Under the pieces are notes generated by a model. That model ran no database searches. It was not told where the DNA came from and saw only the letters and a program-made list of their open reading frames with translations. This document shows positions 1 to 11,526 of a stretch of DNA of 62,587 nucleotides, piece after piece (position 1 is the first letter of the stretch; every line of letters starts with the position of its first letter). The stretch spans positions 1-62,587 of the forward strand of contig DATLGD010000096.1 in assembly GCA_035540755.1 (NCBI GenBank), given 5' to 3'. The stretch is from DATLGD01 sp035540755. GTDB taxonomy: Bacteria; Actinomycetota; Actinomycetes; Mycobacteriales; SCTD01. Position numbers and translations under genes: made by a program.

Positions 1-29
1 CCGCGAACGCGACTGGAGCACTGTCATGA
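1..29 (+). CDS. 3' end of an upstream gene (possible)
   Basis: A reading frame entering from the left edge ends with TGA at 27-29 and overlaps the next start codon as ATGA. Only nine codons are visible, so the product cannot be named. The next gene has the architecture usually found downstream of ECF/SigE-type sigma factors, so a sigma factor is a reasonable guess. The frame of the next gene is also open to the edge, so this assignment is weak. Confidence 0.25.
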
Positions 30-1387
30 GCCCTCTCGACGACGAGCTGCGCACCGCGCTGTCGGGCCGCGTCGGCGGGCTCACCCCGTCGTCCGACCTG
101 CTCGCGGGTGTGGAACGCCGGGCCCGCCGCATGCGCCGGAACCAGGTCGCCTCGACGGTGGTCGCCGCCGCCTTCACCGCCGGCGCCGTCGGCCTGGGTG
201 GCCCGATGCTCGCCTCGACGCTGACCCTCGACCCGGCACCGCCGACGGCGAGCGCCGGACCCAGCGCCGTCGAGGAGCCGTCGCAGTACGCGCTCATCCC
301 GGGTGACGCCTGGCCGTACCGAGGCGAGAGCGTGCTGAAGCAGCCGGTAGAGACGGCGATGACCGGAGCGTGGGCCAGGCGCCACGGCCTGGCCGAGCAC
401 GAGGTCGAGCTGACGCTGCTGTACGGCCAGGACCACACCGGTCCGGCGACCGTGATCTTCGTCGCGCAGACACCCGACCTGCCTCCGCACTGGGGCGTGG
501 CGGAGGCCGGTGAGACGAGGCTGAGCTTCCTCGTGGACGTCCCTCTCGAAGAGGGGACCACGACGCTGCAGGCCGTGGTGCCGGGGTTCGACTCGCCTGT
601 CCTGCTCGTCCTGGCCTCGCCTGAGCTGGGTGCAGTCTCCTACTGCCCGGTCGGCCCGGGTTCGTGCGTCGAGCACGGCGACGACGGCTTCATGCAGACC
701 CCGCTCGACGGTGACAGCGACATCGACACCGTGCGGGTGCTCGACCGCGGCGGCGCCGTCGTGTTCGAGGGGCCGGCGGCCGACCCGCAGCCCAGCGGCT
801 GGCCGGAGCGGCCGACCGTCGGGGCCGGCGACGAGGTGCCGCCCCCGTCCAATGTCGTGGACTGGCCGGCCCGGGGCGGTGCGGCACCCGAGCTGGTCGA
901 GGCCGCCCTCACCGGCTACGCGGAGGAGATCGCCGTCAGCCGCGACGAGGTGGGCTCGCGGCTGCTCTACGGCTACCAGCCGCCCGGGCGCGACCGTGGG
1001 TACCTGCTCCTGCAGGTCTGGGCCGGTGGCGACGCGCAGACGCTGGGCGTCGAGTTCGACGGGCGCAGCGGAGACCTCACCGCGACCGCTCTGAGCGGGG
1101 TCGCCCCCGTCGGCGCGCAGGCGCTGGCGGTGCTCCTGCCCGGGGGCGCCGGGGGCGTCGGGCAGCTGCTGGTGGTGCCCGCGCCGACGGCCGGGCAGGT
1201 GCTCTACGCCCCGAGCGCCGACGGGGAGGCGCGTCCGGTGGCCGACCAGGGTACGGGGGCGGCGGTGCTCGTCGCCCGGCCCGCCGAGGCGAAGGACGAC
1301 CGCCTGCTCGTGCTCGACGGCGACGGCGACCTCGACCGGCCGCTCTACGAGGGCACCGTCGAGGAGCTGCTCGCGAGGTCGCGCTGA
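26..1387 (+). CDS. membrane-anchored hypothetical protein, sigma-factor-associated type
   Basis: 453 residues. An acidic N-terminal head (about 1-35) contains the phrase LTPSSDLLAGVE, followed by an arginine-rich stretch (RRARRMRRNQ) and one hydrophobic segment at about 40-60. A long extracytoplasmic part with several Val/Gly-rich beta-like repeats follows. This layout (short cytosolic head, basic stop, one helix, large outer domain) is common for proteins encoded directly after SigE-family ECF sigma factors in actinobacteria, where they may act as anti-sigma or sensing partners. No catalytic motif is visible. The ATG at 26 overlaps a possible upstream stop as ATGA. The role is inferred from layout only. 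Confidence 0.7.
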   Translation: MSPLDDELRTALSGRVGGLTPSSDLLAGVERRARRMRRNQVASTVVAAAFTAGAVGLGGPMLASTLTLDPAPPTASAGPSAVEEPSQYALIPGDAWPYRGESVLKQPVETAMTGAWARRHGLAEHEVELTLLYGQDHTGPATVIFVAQTPDLPPHWGVAEAGETRLSFLVDVPLEEGTTTLQAVVPGFDSPVLLVLASPELGAVSYCPVGPGSCVEHGDDGFMQTPLDGDSDIDTVRVLDRGGAVVFEGPAADPQPSGWPERPTVGAGDEVPPPSNVVDWPARGGAAPELVEAALTGYAEEIAVSRDEVGSRLLYGYQPPGRDRGYLLLQVWAGGDAQTLGVEFDGRSGDLTATALSGVAPVGAQALAVLLPGGAGGVGQLLVVPAPTAGQVLYAPSADGEARPVADQGTGAAVLVARPAEAKDDRLLVLDGDGDLDRPLYEGTVEELLARSR

Positions 1388-1442
1388 GTCTGCTGCGCGG
1401 CGTCGCACCGCGCGGTCCGTGGAGGTGCGGGGCGAGCGTCCG

Positions 1443-1448
1443 TAGGCT
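1443..1448 (+). promoter_or_regulatory. -10 element (TAGGCT) of the cobalamin adenosyltransferase gene
   Basis: TAGGCT ends six bases before the ATG at 1455. That spacing puts the transcript start at or next to the start codon, so the mRNA is probably leaderless. No convincing -35 element is seen. Confidence 0.45.
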
Positions 1449-1454
1449 GCGGGG

Positions 1455-2039
1455 ATGGCCGTCCACCTCACCCGCATCTACACCAGGACCGGCGACGACG
1501 GGACGACCGCGCTGGGCGACATGAGCCGCGTCCGCAAGACCGACCCGCGGCTCACGGCTTACGCCGACGTCGACGAGACCAACAGCGCGCTCGGCGTCGT
1601 GCTCGCCCTCGGCTCGCCGCCGGACGACGTCGCCGTGGTGCTGCGGGAGGTGCAGAACGACCTGTTCGACGTCGGGGCCGACCTGTGCACGCCGGTGGTC
1701 GCCGAGCCGGAGTACCCGCCGCTGCGGGTGACGCCGGAGTACACCGCCCGGCTCGAAGCGCACTGCGACGCCTTCAACGCCCGCCTGGACAAGCTGAGCA
1801 GCTTCATCCTGCCCGGAGGCACCCCGGCCGCGGCGTTGCTGCACGTGGCCCGCACGGTCAGCCGCCGGGCGGAGCGGTCGGTGTGGGCGCTGCTGGACGA
1901 GCAGCCCGACACCACGAACCGGGAGCCGGCGCTCTACCTCAACCGGCTCTCGGACCTGCTGTTCATCCTGTCGCGGGTGGCGAACCCCGGCGGCGACGTG
2001 CTGTGGCAGCCCGGTGGCGGCAGGACCGGCGGGCGGTAG
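1455..2039 (+). CDS. PduO-type cob(I)yrinic acid a,c-diamide adenosyltransferase
   Basis: 194 residues, normal for the family. It transfers the 5'-deoxyadenosyl group of ATP to cob(I)alamin, giving coenzyme B12. The N-terminal ATP-binding signature TRTGDDGTTALGD lies at residues 10-22, and YADVDETNSALG follows. The C-terminal helix carries NREPALYLNRLSDLLFILSR, with the conserved Arg/Glu/Asn residues of PduO enzymes. In mycobacteria the same gene lies just beyond the ATP synthase cluster and DUF2550, as here. It converges on DUF2550 across 117 bp. The start is chosen by the -10 element six bases upstream. No cobalamin riboswitch fits in the short upstream gap. Confidence 0.93.
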   Translation: MAVHLTRIYTRTGDDGTTALGDMSRVRKTDPRLTAYADVDETNSALGVVLALGSPPDDVAVVLREVQNDLFDVGADLCTPVVAEPEYPPLRVTPEYTARLEAHCDAFNARLDKLSSFILPGGTPAAALLHVARTVSRRAERSVWALLDEQPDTTNREPALYLNRLSDLLFILSRVANPGGDVLWQPGGGRTGGR

Positions 2040-2156
2040 CGCCGGCTTCCCCTCCGGCGCCCGCGCCACCGGGAGTCTGCCGTCGAACACGCCGGCGGGT
2101 CGGGCGGCGTCTGCCCGGTCAGTCCCCCGACCCCGCGGCGCCCGGGCCTCGGCGGC

Positions 2157-2585
2157 TCAGCCCGGGGGCAGCGTGGCCCCGGGCGGGCGCGCCTCGAGCC
2201 AGGCGAGGAAGCCGGTGACGGTGGAGGGGTCCATGCCCATCTGCACCGGGCCGGCCGGGGTGCGGCACTCCATGACCACGGCACCCTGCAGCAGGGCGTA
2301 GGTCTCCGGGCCCTGCGGCGGGCGCTGGCCGACGACGACCAGGTCACGGCGGGAGAAGGTGCGGCGCGGGCGCGGTGCCAGGCTGAACACCCGGTACCAC
2401 TGCAGGTCGTCCTCGACGAAGCGGCCGATGCCGAGCACCCAGCCGCGGCCGCGCGCCTCGGGCTTGAGGCGCAGCGACAGCTCGACGGTGCCGTAGCGGC
2501 GCTGCAGGACGCGGCGCCTCAGCGCGATGGAGACGAACGCCAGCGCCAGCAGGAGGAGGAGGGTGGCGAGGATCTCGGCGGCCAC
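2157..2585 (-). CDS. DUF2550 family membrane protein
   Basis: 142 residues from a GTG start with a GGGAAGGGAG ribosome site. One N-terminal transmembrane helix (about 3-22) is followed by a basic RRRVLQRRYG stretch and a cytoplasmic domain with LSLRLKPEARGRGWVLGIGRF and a YRVFSLAPRPR-like core, typical of the actinobacterial DUF2550 family. Its function is unknown. It lies 37 bp after atpC on the same strand, the position held by the homologous gene in mycobacteria and Streptomyces, so it is probably cotranscribed with the ATP synthase. The same frame is open further upstream, but that part overlaps atpC and is out of character. Confidence 0.88.
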   Translation of the reverse strand: MAAEILATLLLLLALAFVSIALRRRVLQRRYGTVELSLRLKPEARGRGWVLGIGRFVEDDLQWYRVFSLAPRPRRTFSRRDLVVVGQRPPQGPETYALLQGAVVMECRTPAGPVQMGMDPSTVTGFLAWLEARPPGATLPPG

Positions 2586-2622
2586 GCCTCTCCCTTCCCG
2601 GTGACCGCGGGTGCGCGGTGCC

Positions 2623-3012
2623 TCAGACCGTCTGCCCGGCGGCCCGGAGGCGCCCCTCGGCCCGGCGGGTGGCGTGGTCGTCGCCCTCCGACCGGGCCCG
2701 CTCGAGCGCCGACTGCGCCCGCCCGGTGTCGATGTCGGAGGCCAGCTCGGCGACCTCGGCGAGGATCGTGACGCCCTCGTCGGTGACCGAGAGGAACCCG
2801 CCGTGGACGGCGGCAACGACCTCGCCGCCACCGGCCTCGTGCACCGTGACGACGCCTCCCTCGGCCAGCTCGCCGAGCAGCGGGGCGTGCCCCGGCAGGA
2901 CGCCGATCTCGCCCTCGGTGGTGCGGGCGATGACGAGGGTCGCCTCGCCGCTGTAGACGTTGCGGTCGACGGCGACGACCTCGACGTGGAGCCCCGAGTC
3001 GCTGTCGGCCAC
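2623..3012 (-). CDS. atpC: F1F0 ATP synthase epsilon subunit
   Basis: 129 residues. The N-terminal beta-sandwich (about 5-85) carries NVYSGEATLVIARTTEGEIGVLPGHAPLL, the conserved core of AtpC, followed by a short two-helix C-terminus rich in Glu/Arg/Ala. Epsilon couples F1 rotation to the c-ring and can inhibit ATP hydrolysis. The start is two bases downstream of the atpD stop, so the two genes are probably translationally coupled. It is the last structural gene of the atp cluster; DUF2550 follows. Confidence 0.97.
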   Translation of the reverse strand: MADSDSGLHVEVVAVDRNVYSGEATLVIARTTEGEIGVLPGHAPLLGELAEGGVVTVHEAGGGEVVAAVHGGFLSVTDEGVTILAEVAELASDIDTGRAQSALERARSEGDDHATRRAEGRLRAAGQTV

Positions 3013-3014
3013 GC

Positions 3015-4460
<1,446 letters not shown>

Positions 4461-4517
4461 GGTTCCTCTTCCTTCTGGCGTCTGCTGGTGCGGCGGGGCT
4501 TTTCGGGGGACGGTCGA

Positions 4518-5423
4518 TCAGGCGTCGGACAGGGCGGCGGCGCCGCCGACGATCTCGCTGATCTCCTGGGTGATCTCGGCCTGACGGGCGGAGTTCGCCT
4601 GCCGGGTGAGGTCCTTGATGAGCTCTTCCGCGTTGTCGGTGGCAGCCTTCATCGCGCGCCGCCGGGAGGCCGACTCGGCCGCGGCCGCCTCGAGCATGGC
4701 CGCGTAGACGCGGGTCTGCACGTAGCGGGGCAGGAGCGTGTCGAGCAGGGCCTCGGGGCTCGGCTCGAACTCGTACAGCGGCAGCGCGCCGCCCTCGGCC
4801 TGCACCTCGTCCTCGTCGACCTCCTCGACGACCAGGGGCAGCACCCGGTTCGCGACCGGCTTCTGCGACAACGCCGACACGTACTCGGTGTGGACGACAT
4901 GGATCTCGCCCACGCCGCCCTCCTCCTCGGTGCGGATGAACGCGTCGATCAGGGCGTCGGCCACCTCACGGGCGTTCTCGTAGGCCGGCTGCTCGGAGAA
5001 GCCGGTCCAGGACTGCTCGATGGAGCGGCCGCGGAACTTGTAGTAGCCCACCGCCTTGCGCCCGACGAGGAACGGCACCGGCTCCTTGCCCTCGGAGCGC
5101 AGGAGCTCCTCGAGCTGGGCCGCGGTCTTGAGGGCGTTGGCGTTGTAGCCGCCGGCCAGCCCGCGGTCGCTGGTGATGACGAGGACGGCCGCGCGCTTCT
5201 CGTCGGACTGCTCCTGCAGCAGCGGGTGGTCGAGGGTCGCGGTCTGCGAGGCGAGCGCCGAGATCACCCGGGTGATCTGCCGGGCGTAGGGCTGGGCAGC
5301 CTGCACCCGCTGCTGCGCCTTGACGATGCGCGACGCGGCGATGAGCTCCATCGCCCGGGTGATCTTCTTGGTGGACTGGACCGACCGGATGCGGCGCCGG
5401 TAGACCCTCAGCTGCGCGCCCAT
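4518..5423 (-). CDS. atpG: F1F0 ATP synthase gamma subunit
   Basis: 301 residues. This is the central rotor shaft of F1. The N-terminal helix MGAQLRVYRRRIRSVQSTKK and the C-terminal coiled-coil partner ending RQAEITQEISEIVGGAAALS are both present. The middle domain has VLVITSDRGLAGGYNANALK. The middle portion (about 195-225) contains an acidic EEVDEDEVQAEGG insertion, comparable with the extended gamma loops of actinobacteria. The ATG follows the atpA stop by three bases. Confidence 0.97.
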   Translation of the reverse strand: MGAQLRVYRRRIRSVQSTKKITRAMELIAASRIVKAQQRVQAAQPYARQITRVISALASQTATLDHPLLQEQSDEKRAAVLVITSDRGLAGGYNANALKTAAQLEELLRSEGKEPVPFLVGRKAVGYYKFRGRSIEQSWTGFSEQPAYENAREVADALIDAFIRTEEEGGVGEIHVVHTEYVSALSQKPVANRVLPLVVEEVDEDEVQAEGGALPLYEFEPSPEALLDTLLPRYVQTRVYAAMLEAAAAESASRRRAMKAATDNAEELIKDLTRQANSARQAEITQEISEIVGGAAALSDA

Positions 5424-5426
5424 GCG

Positions 5427-7061
<1,635 letters not shown>

Positions 7062-7108
7062 CTGTGGTCCCTGCTCTCTGGTCCTGGGTGGTGCGTGTGG
7101 TCTGGGGG

Positions 7109-7942
7109 TTAGCGGGCGAGCCCGCGGCGCGCGGCCTCGAGCTTGCGCGTGACGGTGCCGTCGAGCACCTCTGTGTCCGGACCGCGGCCGACGCGCACCT
7201 GCACGCCGCCGACGACGGTGGGGTCGACGTCGACCTGCAGCTGCACCTCGCGCCCGTAGATCCGGGCGAGCGAGCTCTGCAGACGCGAGGTCTGGGTCGC
7301 GTCGAGCGGGAGCGCGACGCGCACGTGCGCGACGTACCGCTCCCGCCGCTGGGCGGCGAGGGTCGACAGCTCCTCGAGCAGGTCCTCGAGCGAGCGGCCG
7401 CGACGCCGGTTGACCGAGACGTCGACGAGCTGAACCGTCGTCTCCTTGGCCTTGCCGCCGAGCAGGTCGGTGAGGATCGCGCTCTTGCGCTCGGCCGGCA
7501 GGCCCGGGTCGGTGAGCGCGGCGCGCAGCGCCGGCTCCCGCTCCAGCAGCCGGGCGAAGCGGAACAGCTCGTCCTCGACGTCGTCGAGCTCGCCGGAGCC
7601 CTCGGCCGCGCGCAGCGCCGCCGTGGCCGCGACCTTCTCGACGCCGTCGCGCAGGTCGACCGGCGACGACCAGGGCTGCTCGACGACGTCCTGGAGCACC
7701 TGGAGCGGCAGCGGCGCGAGCTGCGAGCCGAGCAGGTTCTGCACCAGCTGGCGCCGGCTGCCCGGCGTGGACGCCGGGTCGGACAGCGCCCGGCGCAGCG
7801 ACGGCTCGCGGTCGAGCAGGCCCGCGACGGCGAACAGCCCGTCGCTGACCTCACCCGAGCCGGCGCCGTCGGGAAGGCTGCCGACCTTGTCCTCGAAGGA
7901 GGCGAGGGAGGCCTTCAGCGCCTCGCGGGAGGCTCCTTGCAT
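7109..7942 (-). CDS. atpH: F1F0 ATP synthase delta subunit
   Basis: 277 residues, about 100 more than enterobacterial delta; this length is usual in non-mycobacterial actinobacteria. It joins F1 to the peripheral stalk. Two related all-helical halves are seen (LFAVAGLLDREPSLRRALSD, then FRFARLLEREPALRAALTDP), followed by the beta-strand C-terminal domain with LARIYGREVQLQVDVDP and VGGVQVRVG. The internal duplication is clear in the repeated LLDREPSLRRALSDP-type phrase. The ATG shares one base with the atpF stop (TGATG). Confidence 0.95.
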   Translation of the reverse strand: MQGASREALKASLASFEDKVGSLPDGAGSGEVSDGLFAVAGLLDREPSLRRALSDPASTPGSRRQLVQNLLGSQLAPLPLQVLQDVVEQPWSSPVDLRDGVEKVAATAALRAAEGSGELDDVEDELFRFARLLEREPALRAALTDPGLPAERKSAILTDLLGGKAKETTVQLVDVSVNRRRGRSLEDLLEELSTLAAQRRERYVAHVRVALPLDATQTSRLQSSLARIYGREVQLQVDVDPTVVGGVQVRVGRGPDTEVLDGTVTRKLEAARRGLAR

Positions 7943-8520
7943 CAGAGGGCCCCGACGCCGGTGCCGGCGGGCGCGGCCTCGAGGCTGTCGAGGAACCGCT
8001 CGACCGTGCGCCGCTGCCGGGCCTCGTCCTCGAGCGACTCGCCGACGATGCGGCTGGCCAGCTCGACCGACAGGGTCCCGACCTCACGACGCAGCTCGGT
8101 GAGCGCCTGCTGGCGCTCGCTGACGATCTGCGCCTGCGCGGCCTCCGTGATGCGCTGGGCCTCGGCGCGGGCCTCGGCCCGCGCCTCCTCGACGATCTGC
8201 GCGCGCTGGGCCTGCGCCTCGTTGCGGATGCGCCCGGCCTCCTCGCGCGCCTCGGCCAGCTGCGCCTTGTACTGCTGCAGCGCGGCGTCGGCCTCGGCCT
8301 GCGCCTTCTCCGCCCGCTCGATGCCGCCCTGGATGGCGGCGGTGCGCTCGGCGAAGACGCGCTCGAAGATCGGGAAGACCTTCGCCTTGAGCAGGAGGTA
8401 GAGCAGGACGAAGGCGATCGTCCCGACGACGATCTCCGCGACGGGCGGGATCAGCGGGTTGGCGTCCTCGCCGGTGGCAGCGAGGACGGTGACCGCACCG
8501 CCCAGGGTGGTGGTCGCCAC
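7942..8520 (-). CDS. atpF: F1F0 ATP synthase b subunit
   Basis: 192 residues from a GTG start. One membrane helix (about 28-48, IVVGTIAFVLLYLLLKAKVF) is followed by a long charged Ala/Glu/Gln/Arg-rich coiled coil that forms the peripheral stalk. It is a separate b subunit, not the b-delta fusion of mycobacteria. The start lies two bases from the atpE stop and the stop overlaps atpH by one base. Confidence 0.96.
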   Translation of the reverse strand: MATTTLGGAVTVLAATGEDANPLIPPVAEIVVGTIAFVLLYLLLKAKVFPIFERVFAERTAAIQGGIERAEKAQAEADAALQQYKAQLAEAREEAGRIRNEAQAQRAQIVEEARAEARAEAQRITEAAQAQIVSERQQALTELRREVGTLSVELASRIVGESLEDEARQRRTVERFLDSLEAAPAGTGVGAL

Positions 8521-8522
8521 GG

Positions 8523-8726
8523 CTACAGCACGAAGGCGAGGCCGATGCCGATGATGGCGAGGGCCTCCGCGAGCGCGAACCCGAGGATGGCGATGCTCTG
8601 CAGCACGTTCCGCGCCTCGGGCTGACGGGCCACGGAGTTGATGTACGCCGCGAAGATCAGGCCGATGGCGAGGCCCGGACCGAGCGTCGCCAGGCCGTAG
8701 CCAACCATGTTCAGGTTGCCTTCCAC
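8523..8726 (-). CDS. atpE: F1F0 ATP synthase c subunit
   Basis: 67 residues forming two membrane helices joined by the polar loop ARQPE. The proton-carrying carboxylate is Glu54 in GFALAEALAIIGIG. The first helix has the Gly-rich packing pattern LGPGLAIG. The pattern matches a proton-driven rather than a sodium-driven ring, since the usual sodium ligands around the Glu are not evident. It lies 52 bases after atpB. Confidence 0.97.
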   Translation of the reverse strand: MEGNLNMVGYGLATLGPGLAIGLIFAAYINSVARQPEARNVLQSIAILGFALAEALAIIGIGLAFVL

Positions 8727-8778
8727 AGGTCTTCCTCTCGAGAGTGGTGCTCAGGGTGGTGCGGGGACAGTCGTGCGA

Positions 8779-9579
8779 TCAGTGCTCGTCCACCATGGCG
8801 CCGCCGATGAACAGGGCGGCGAGCAGGGTGAACACGTAGGCCTGCAGCAGCATGATGAAGGCCTTGAAGAAGGTGAAGATGATGCTGCCGACCAGGGTGA
8901 CCGAGCCGGACAGCACGCCGACGATGCCGCCGTAGTCGAGCAGCAGGTACTCGCCGCCCAGGATGAACAGCACGAGCACCAGGTGCCCGGCGAACATGTT
9001 GAGCGTGAGACGCAGGCAGAGCGTGACCGGGCGGACGATGACGTTCGACAGCAGCTCGATCGGCGCCAGCAGGATGTAGACCGGCCAGGGGATCCCGGGC
9101 GGGAACATCATCTCCCGGAAGTAGCCGAAGACCCCGGCCCGCTTCATGCCGACGTACAGGTAGACGAACCAGACCAGCAGCGCGAGCACCAGCGGGTAGG
9201 CGATGCGGCCGGTGGCCGGCAGCTGCAGCATCGGGATGATGCCGGCGAGGTTGTTGAAGGAGATGAAGAAGAACAGCGTGGCGAGGAACGGCACGAACGG
9301 CAGGCCCGCCTTGCCGATCGTCTCGAGGCCGATGCCGTTGCGCACGAAGCCGTAGGCCGACTCGCCGGCGAACTGCAGCTTGCCCGGCACCATCTCGGCG
9401 GCCCGCGCCGTCGCGTAGAAGGCCACGAAGATGACGACGACCGAGAGCAGGATGATCGCCATCGACTTGGTGAAGCCGAAGGCGCCGATCTCGAAGATGG
9501 GCGGCAGCTCGAAGATGCCGGGGCCGGGGGCGGTGAAGCCGTCGCCGCCGCCTTCGACGGCGAGGAGCGCGTTCGTCAC
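8779..9579 (-). CDS. atpB: F1F0 ATP synthase a subunit
   Basis: 266 residues and several hydrophobic segments, forming the stator half-channels for protons. The essential Arg is in TLCLRLTLNMFAGH (second arginine), and the last helices contain LLQAYVFTLLAALFIGGAMVDEH. The GTG start is preceded by a strong AGGAAGGA ribosome site. The 67-bp gap to the upstream small gene contains a GC-only inverted repeat (GCGCGC arms) of unknown meaning. Confidence 0.97.
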   Translation of the reverse strand: MTNALLAVEGGGDGFTAPGPGIFELPPIFEIGAFGFTKSMAIILLSVVVIFVAFYATARAAEMVPGKLQFAGESAYGFVRNGIGLETIGKAGLPFVPFLATLFFFISFNNLAGIIPMLQLPATGRIAYPLVLALLVWFVYLYVGMKRAGVFGYFREMMFPPGIPWPVYILLAPIELLSNVIVRPVTLCLRLTLNMFAGHLVLVLFILGGEYLLLDYGGIVGVLSGSVTLVGSIIFTFFKAFIMLLQAYVFTLLAALFIGGAMVDEH

Positions 9580-9646
9580 GGCGTCCTTCCTGTGTCCCCC
9601 CGGGCCGCGCGCAGCGCGCGTCCGGCTCTGCAGATGATCTTGCTCG

Positions 9647-9895
9647 TCACTCGGACCTACCGTACCGAAGCCACACGAGGAACAGCCCGCCGGCCGTGCC
9701 GAGCACCATTCCCAGCCCGAGGTAGACCTCCGAGCCGAGCCAGGCGCTCAGCAGCCAGCCGACACCGCCCCACAGGAGCATGCCGCTCAGCACGAGGCTG
9801 AAGGCGCTCCAGGCGTCGGCCTCGCCCTCGCGTCCGGTGCTGCTGCGCGGGGAGTCCCGGTCCTCGTCGGACCGGCCCGCAGACGCGTCTGGCAT
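9647..9895 (-). CDS. AtpZ/AtpI-like small membrane protein
   Basis: 82 residues. A charged N-terminus (about 1-28) precedes two membrane helices, AWSAFSLVLSGMLLWGGVGWLLS and VYLGLGMVLGTAGGLFLVWL, ending in a short basic tail. Two-helix proteins of this type (AtpZ/AtpI family) precede atpB in many bacteria and are linked to c-ring assembly or cation import. Assignment rests on size, topology and position, since residue conservation in the family is low. Confidence 0.8.
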   Translation of the reverse strand: MPDASAGRSDEDRDSPRSSTGREGEADAWSAFSLVLSGMLLWGGVGWLLSAWLGSEVYLGLGMVLGTAGGLFLVWLRYGRSE

Positions 9896-9907
9896 GGCTC
9901 CGACAGA

Positions 9908-10354
9908 CTACAAGGGCTCGTCGCGGCCGCGGGAACCGCCCCGGTCCCGGGTGCCGTCGCGACCCGGTGCGGCGGGAGCGCCGCCGTCGCGGGACGAGCC
10001 GAGCACGGCGACGGCGGTGGCTGCGGCCCAGACCAGCGCGCACGCGACGACCGCGTAGGCCGTCCAGCGCGGCTCGACCGCGTCGGAGCGGCCGGCCACC
10101 TGCAGCACCGCGAGCGCCACCACCAGGCGCATCGAGTAGTTCAGCAGCAGCAGCCCCATGCCGAGGCCGGTGTTCGCCTCCTGCCCGCGCACCAGCAGGA
10201 CCGGCAGCGCACCGGTGCCGAGGAAGCCGATGACCAGCGCCGCCCCCAGCAGGGCAGACAGGACGCCGCGGCCGCCGTCCTCGGGCACGGCGAACGCCGC
10301 GACGACCAGGCCGGCGGCGGCCGTCGCGGCGGGCGACCACCACCAGCGCCTCAC
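9908..10354 (-). CDS. AtpI-like integral membrane protein
   Basis: 148 residues with four predicted helices: two near the start, LVIGFLGTGALPVLLV with its following segment in the middle, and YAVVACALVWAAATAVAVLG near the end. A hydrophilic, Arg/Gly/Asp-rich tail of about 30 residues follows. The equivalent gene (Rv1303-like in mycobacteria) lies between the wecA homologue and atpB. It is probably an ATP synthase assembly or accessory protein; function is inferred from position. It ends 12 bases before the AtpZ-like gene. Confidence 0.75.
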   Translation of the reverse strand: MRRWWWSPAATAAAGLVVAAFAVPEDGGRGVLSALLGAALVIGFLGTGALPVLLVRGQEANTGLGMGLLLLNYSMRLVVALAVLQVAGRSDAVEPRWTAYAVVACALVWAAATAVAVLGSSRDGGAPAAPGRDGTRDRGGSRGRDEPL

Positions 10355-10393
10355 CGGTGGCCCGGCGTCCGGGGCAGGGGCCGGCCCTGGGCG

Positions 10394-11509
10394 TCAGCGC
10401 GCACTGCGCACCGCTCGCAGCCGGCCGAGGTTCGACAGCACCAGGGCGATCGCGGCGAGCACGCCGACCACCGCGAGGACCGGCAGCGGCCCACCGCTCA
10501 CCGAGATCGCGACGCCGCCGAAGCCGAGCAGCGCCGTCCAGAAGTACATGATCAGCACGGCACGGGAGTGGCTGTGGCCGATCTCGAGCAGCCGGTGGTG
10601 CAGGTGCGCCTTGTCGGGTGCGAAGGGTGACCGCCCGGCCCGGGTGCGCCGCACGACGGCGAGCAGCAGGTCGACGAACGGCACGGCCAGCACGGCGAAG
10701 GGCAGCACCAGCGGCAGCAGGACGGGGAAGGCCGTGGCCGCCGGCAGGTTCGAGTAGTTGAACTGTCCGGTGAGGCTGACGGCCGCGCCGGCCAGCATGA
10801 GCCCGATGAGCATCGAGCCGGAGTCGCCCATGAACACGCGCGCCGGGTTGAAGTTGTGCGGGAGAAAGCCCAGGCACGCACCGGCGAGCACGACGGCGAT
10901 GAGCGTCGGCGCGCTGATGCGCTCCTGGGCGAGGCCGCCGGTGACCTGCCCGCTCGACAGCGAGTAGGAGAAGACGAAGAACGCAAGCGCCGCGATCGCC
11001 CCCACGCCGGCGGCCAAGCCGTCCAGGCCGTCGATGAAGTTGATGGCGTTGACGGTGAGCAGGGCCAGACCCACGGTGAGCAGCACGCTCTCCGGCCCGA
11101 GCGACACCGCTCCCACGCCCGGGAGGGTCAGGGTGAGGATCTGCAGGCCGAGCAGCACCATGACGCCGACCGAGACCACCTGGCCCGCCAGCTTGGTGAG
11201 GGCGTCGATGCCCCAGCGGTCGTCGACCAGGCCGAGCAGCACGATGAGGCCGCCGGCCACCACCAGCGCCTGCACGTCGGAGTACCGGAAGACCCCCTGC
11301 AGCGACGGCAGCCGACTCGCGACGAGGAACGCCGCCGCGATGCCGGCGTACATCGCCAGGCCGCCGAGGCGCGGCGTCGGGATGGCGTGCACGTCGCGGT
11401 CGCGCGGCTCGGCCATGGCCCCGATGCGTTGGGCGAACCGGCGCGCCAGGGGGGTCAGGAGGTAGGTCACCCCGGCGGCGACGCAGAAGACGAGCAGGTA
11501 CTCCCGCAC
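10394..11509 (-). CDS. undecaprenyl-phosphate GlcNAc-1-phosphate transferase, MraY/WecA family
   Basis: 371 residues and about 11 membrane helices. It moves a sugar 1-phosphate from a UDP-sugar to undecaprenyl phosphate, the first lipid-linked step of cell-wall polysaccharide synthesis. Diagnostic motifs are NAINFIDGLDGLAAG (Mg/catalytic Asp), GDSGSMLIG, and the cytosolic HLHHRLLEIGHSH His cluster that distinguishes WecA/TagO from MraY. Position before the atp cluster matches mycobacterial wecA (rfe). The start is 17 bases from the glyA stop. Confidence 0.94.
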   Translation of the reverse strand: MREYLLVFCVAAGVTYLLTPLARRFAQRIGAMAEPRDRDVHAIPTPRLGGLAMYAGIAAAFLVASRLPSLQGVFRYSDVQALVVAGGLIVLLGLVDDRWGIDALTKLAGQVVSVGVMVLLGLQILTLTLPGVGAVSLGPESVLLTVGLALLTVNAINFIDGLDGLAAGVGAIAALAFFVFSYSLSSGQVTGGLAQERISAPTLIAVVLAGACLGFLPHNFNPARVFMGDSGSMLIGLMLAGAAVSLTGQFNYSNLPAATAFPVLLPLVLPFAVLAVPFVDLLLAVVRRTRAGRSPFAPDKAHLHHRLLEIGHSHSRAVLIMYFWTALLGFGGVAISVSGGPLPVLAVVGVLAAIALVLSNLGRLRAVRSAR

Positions 11510-11526
11510 GACGGCAGGCTAGGCGA

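Noticed and set aside
1388..1454. Cobalamin riboswitch upstream of the adenosyltransferase gene
   Set aside because: The gap is 67 bp and the transcript looks leaderless, so there is no room for a riboswitch.
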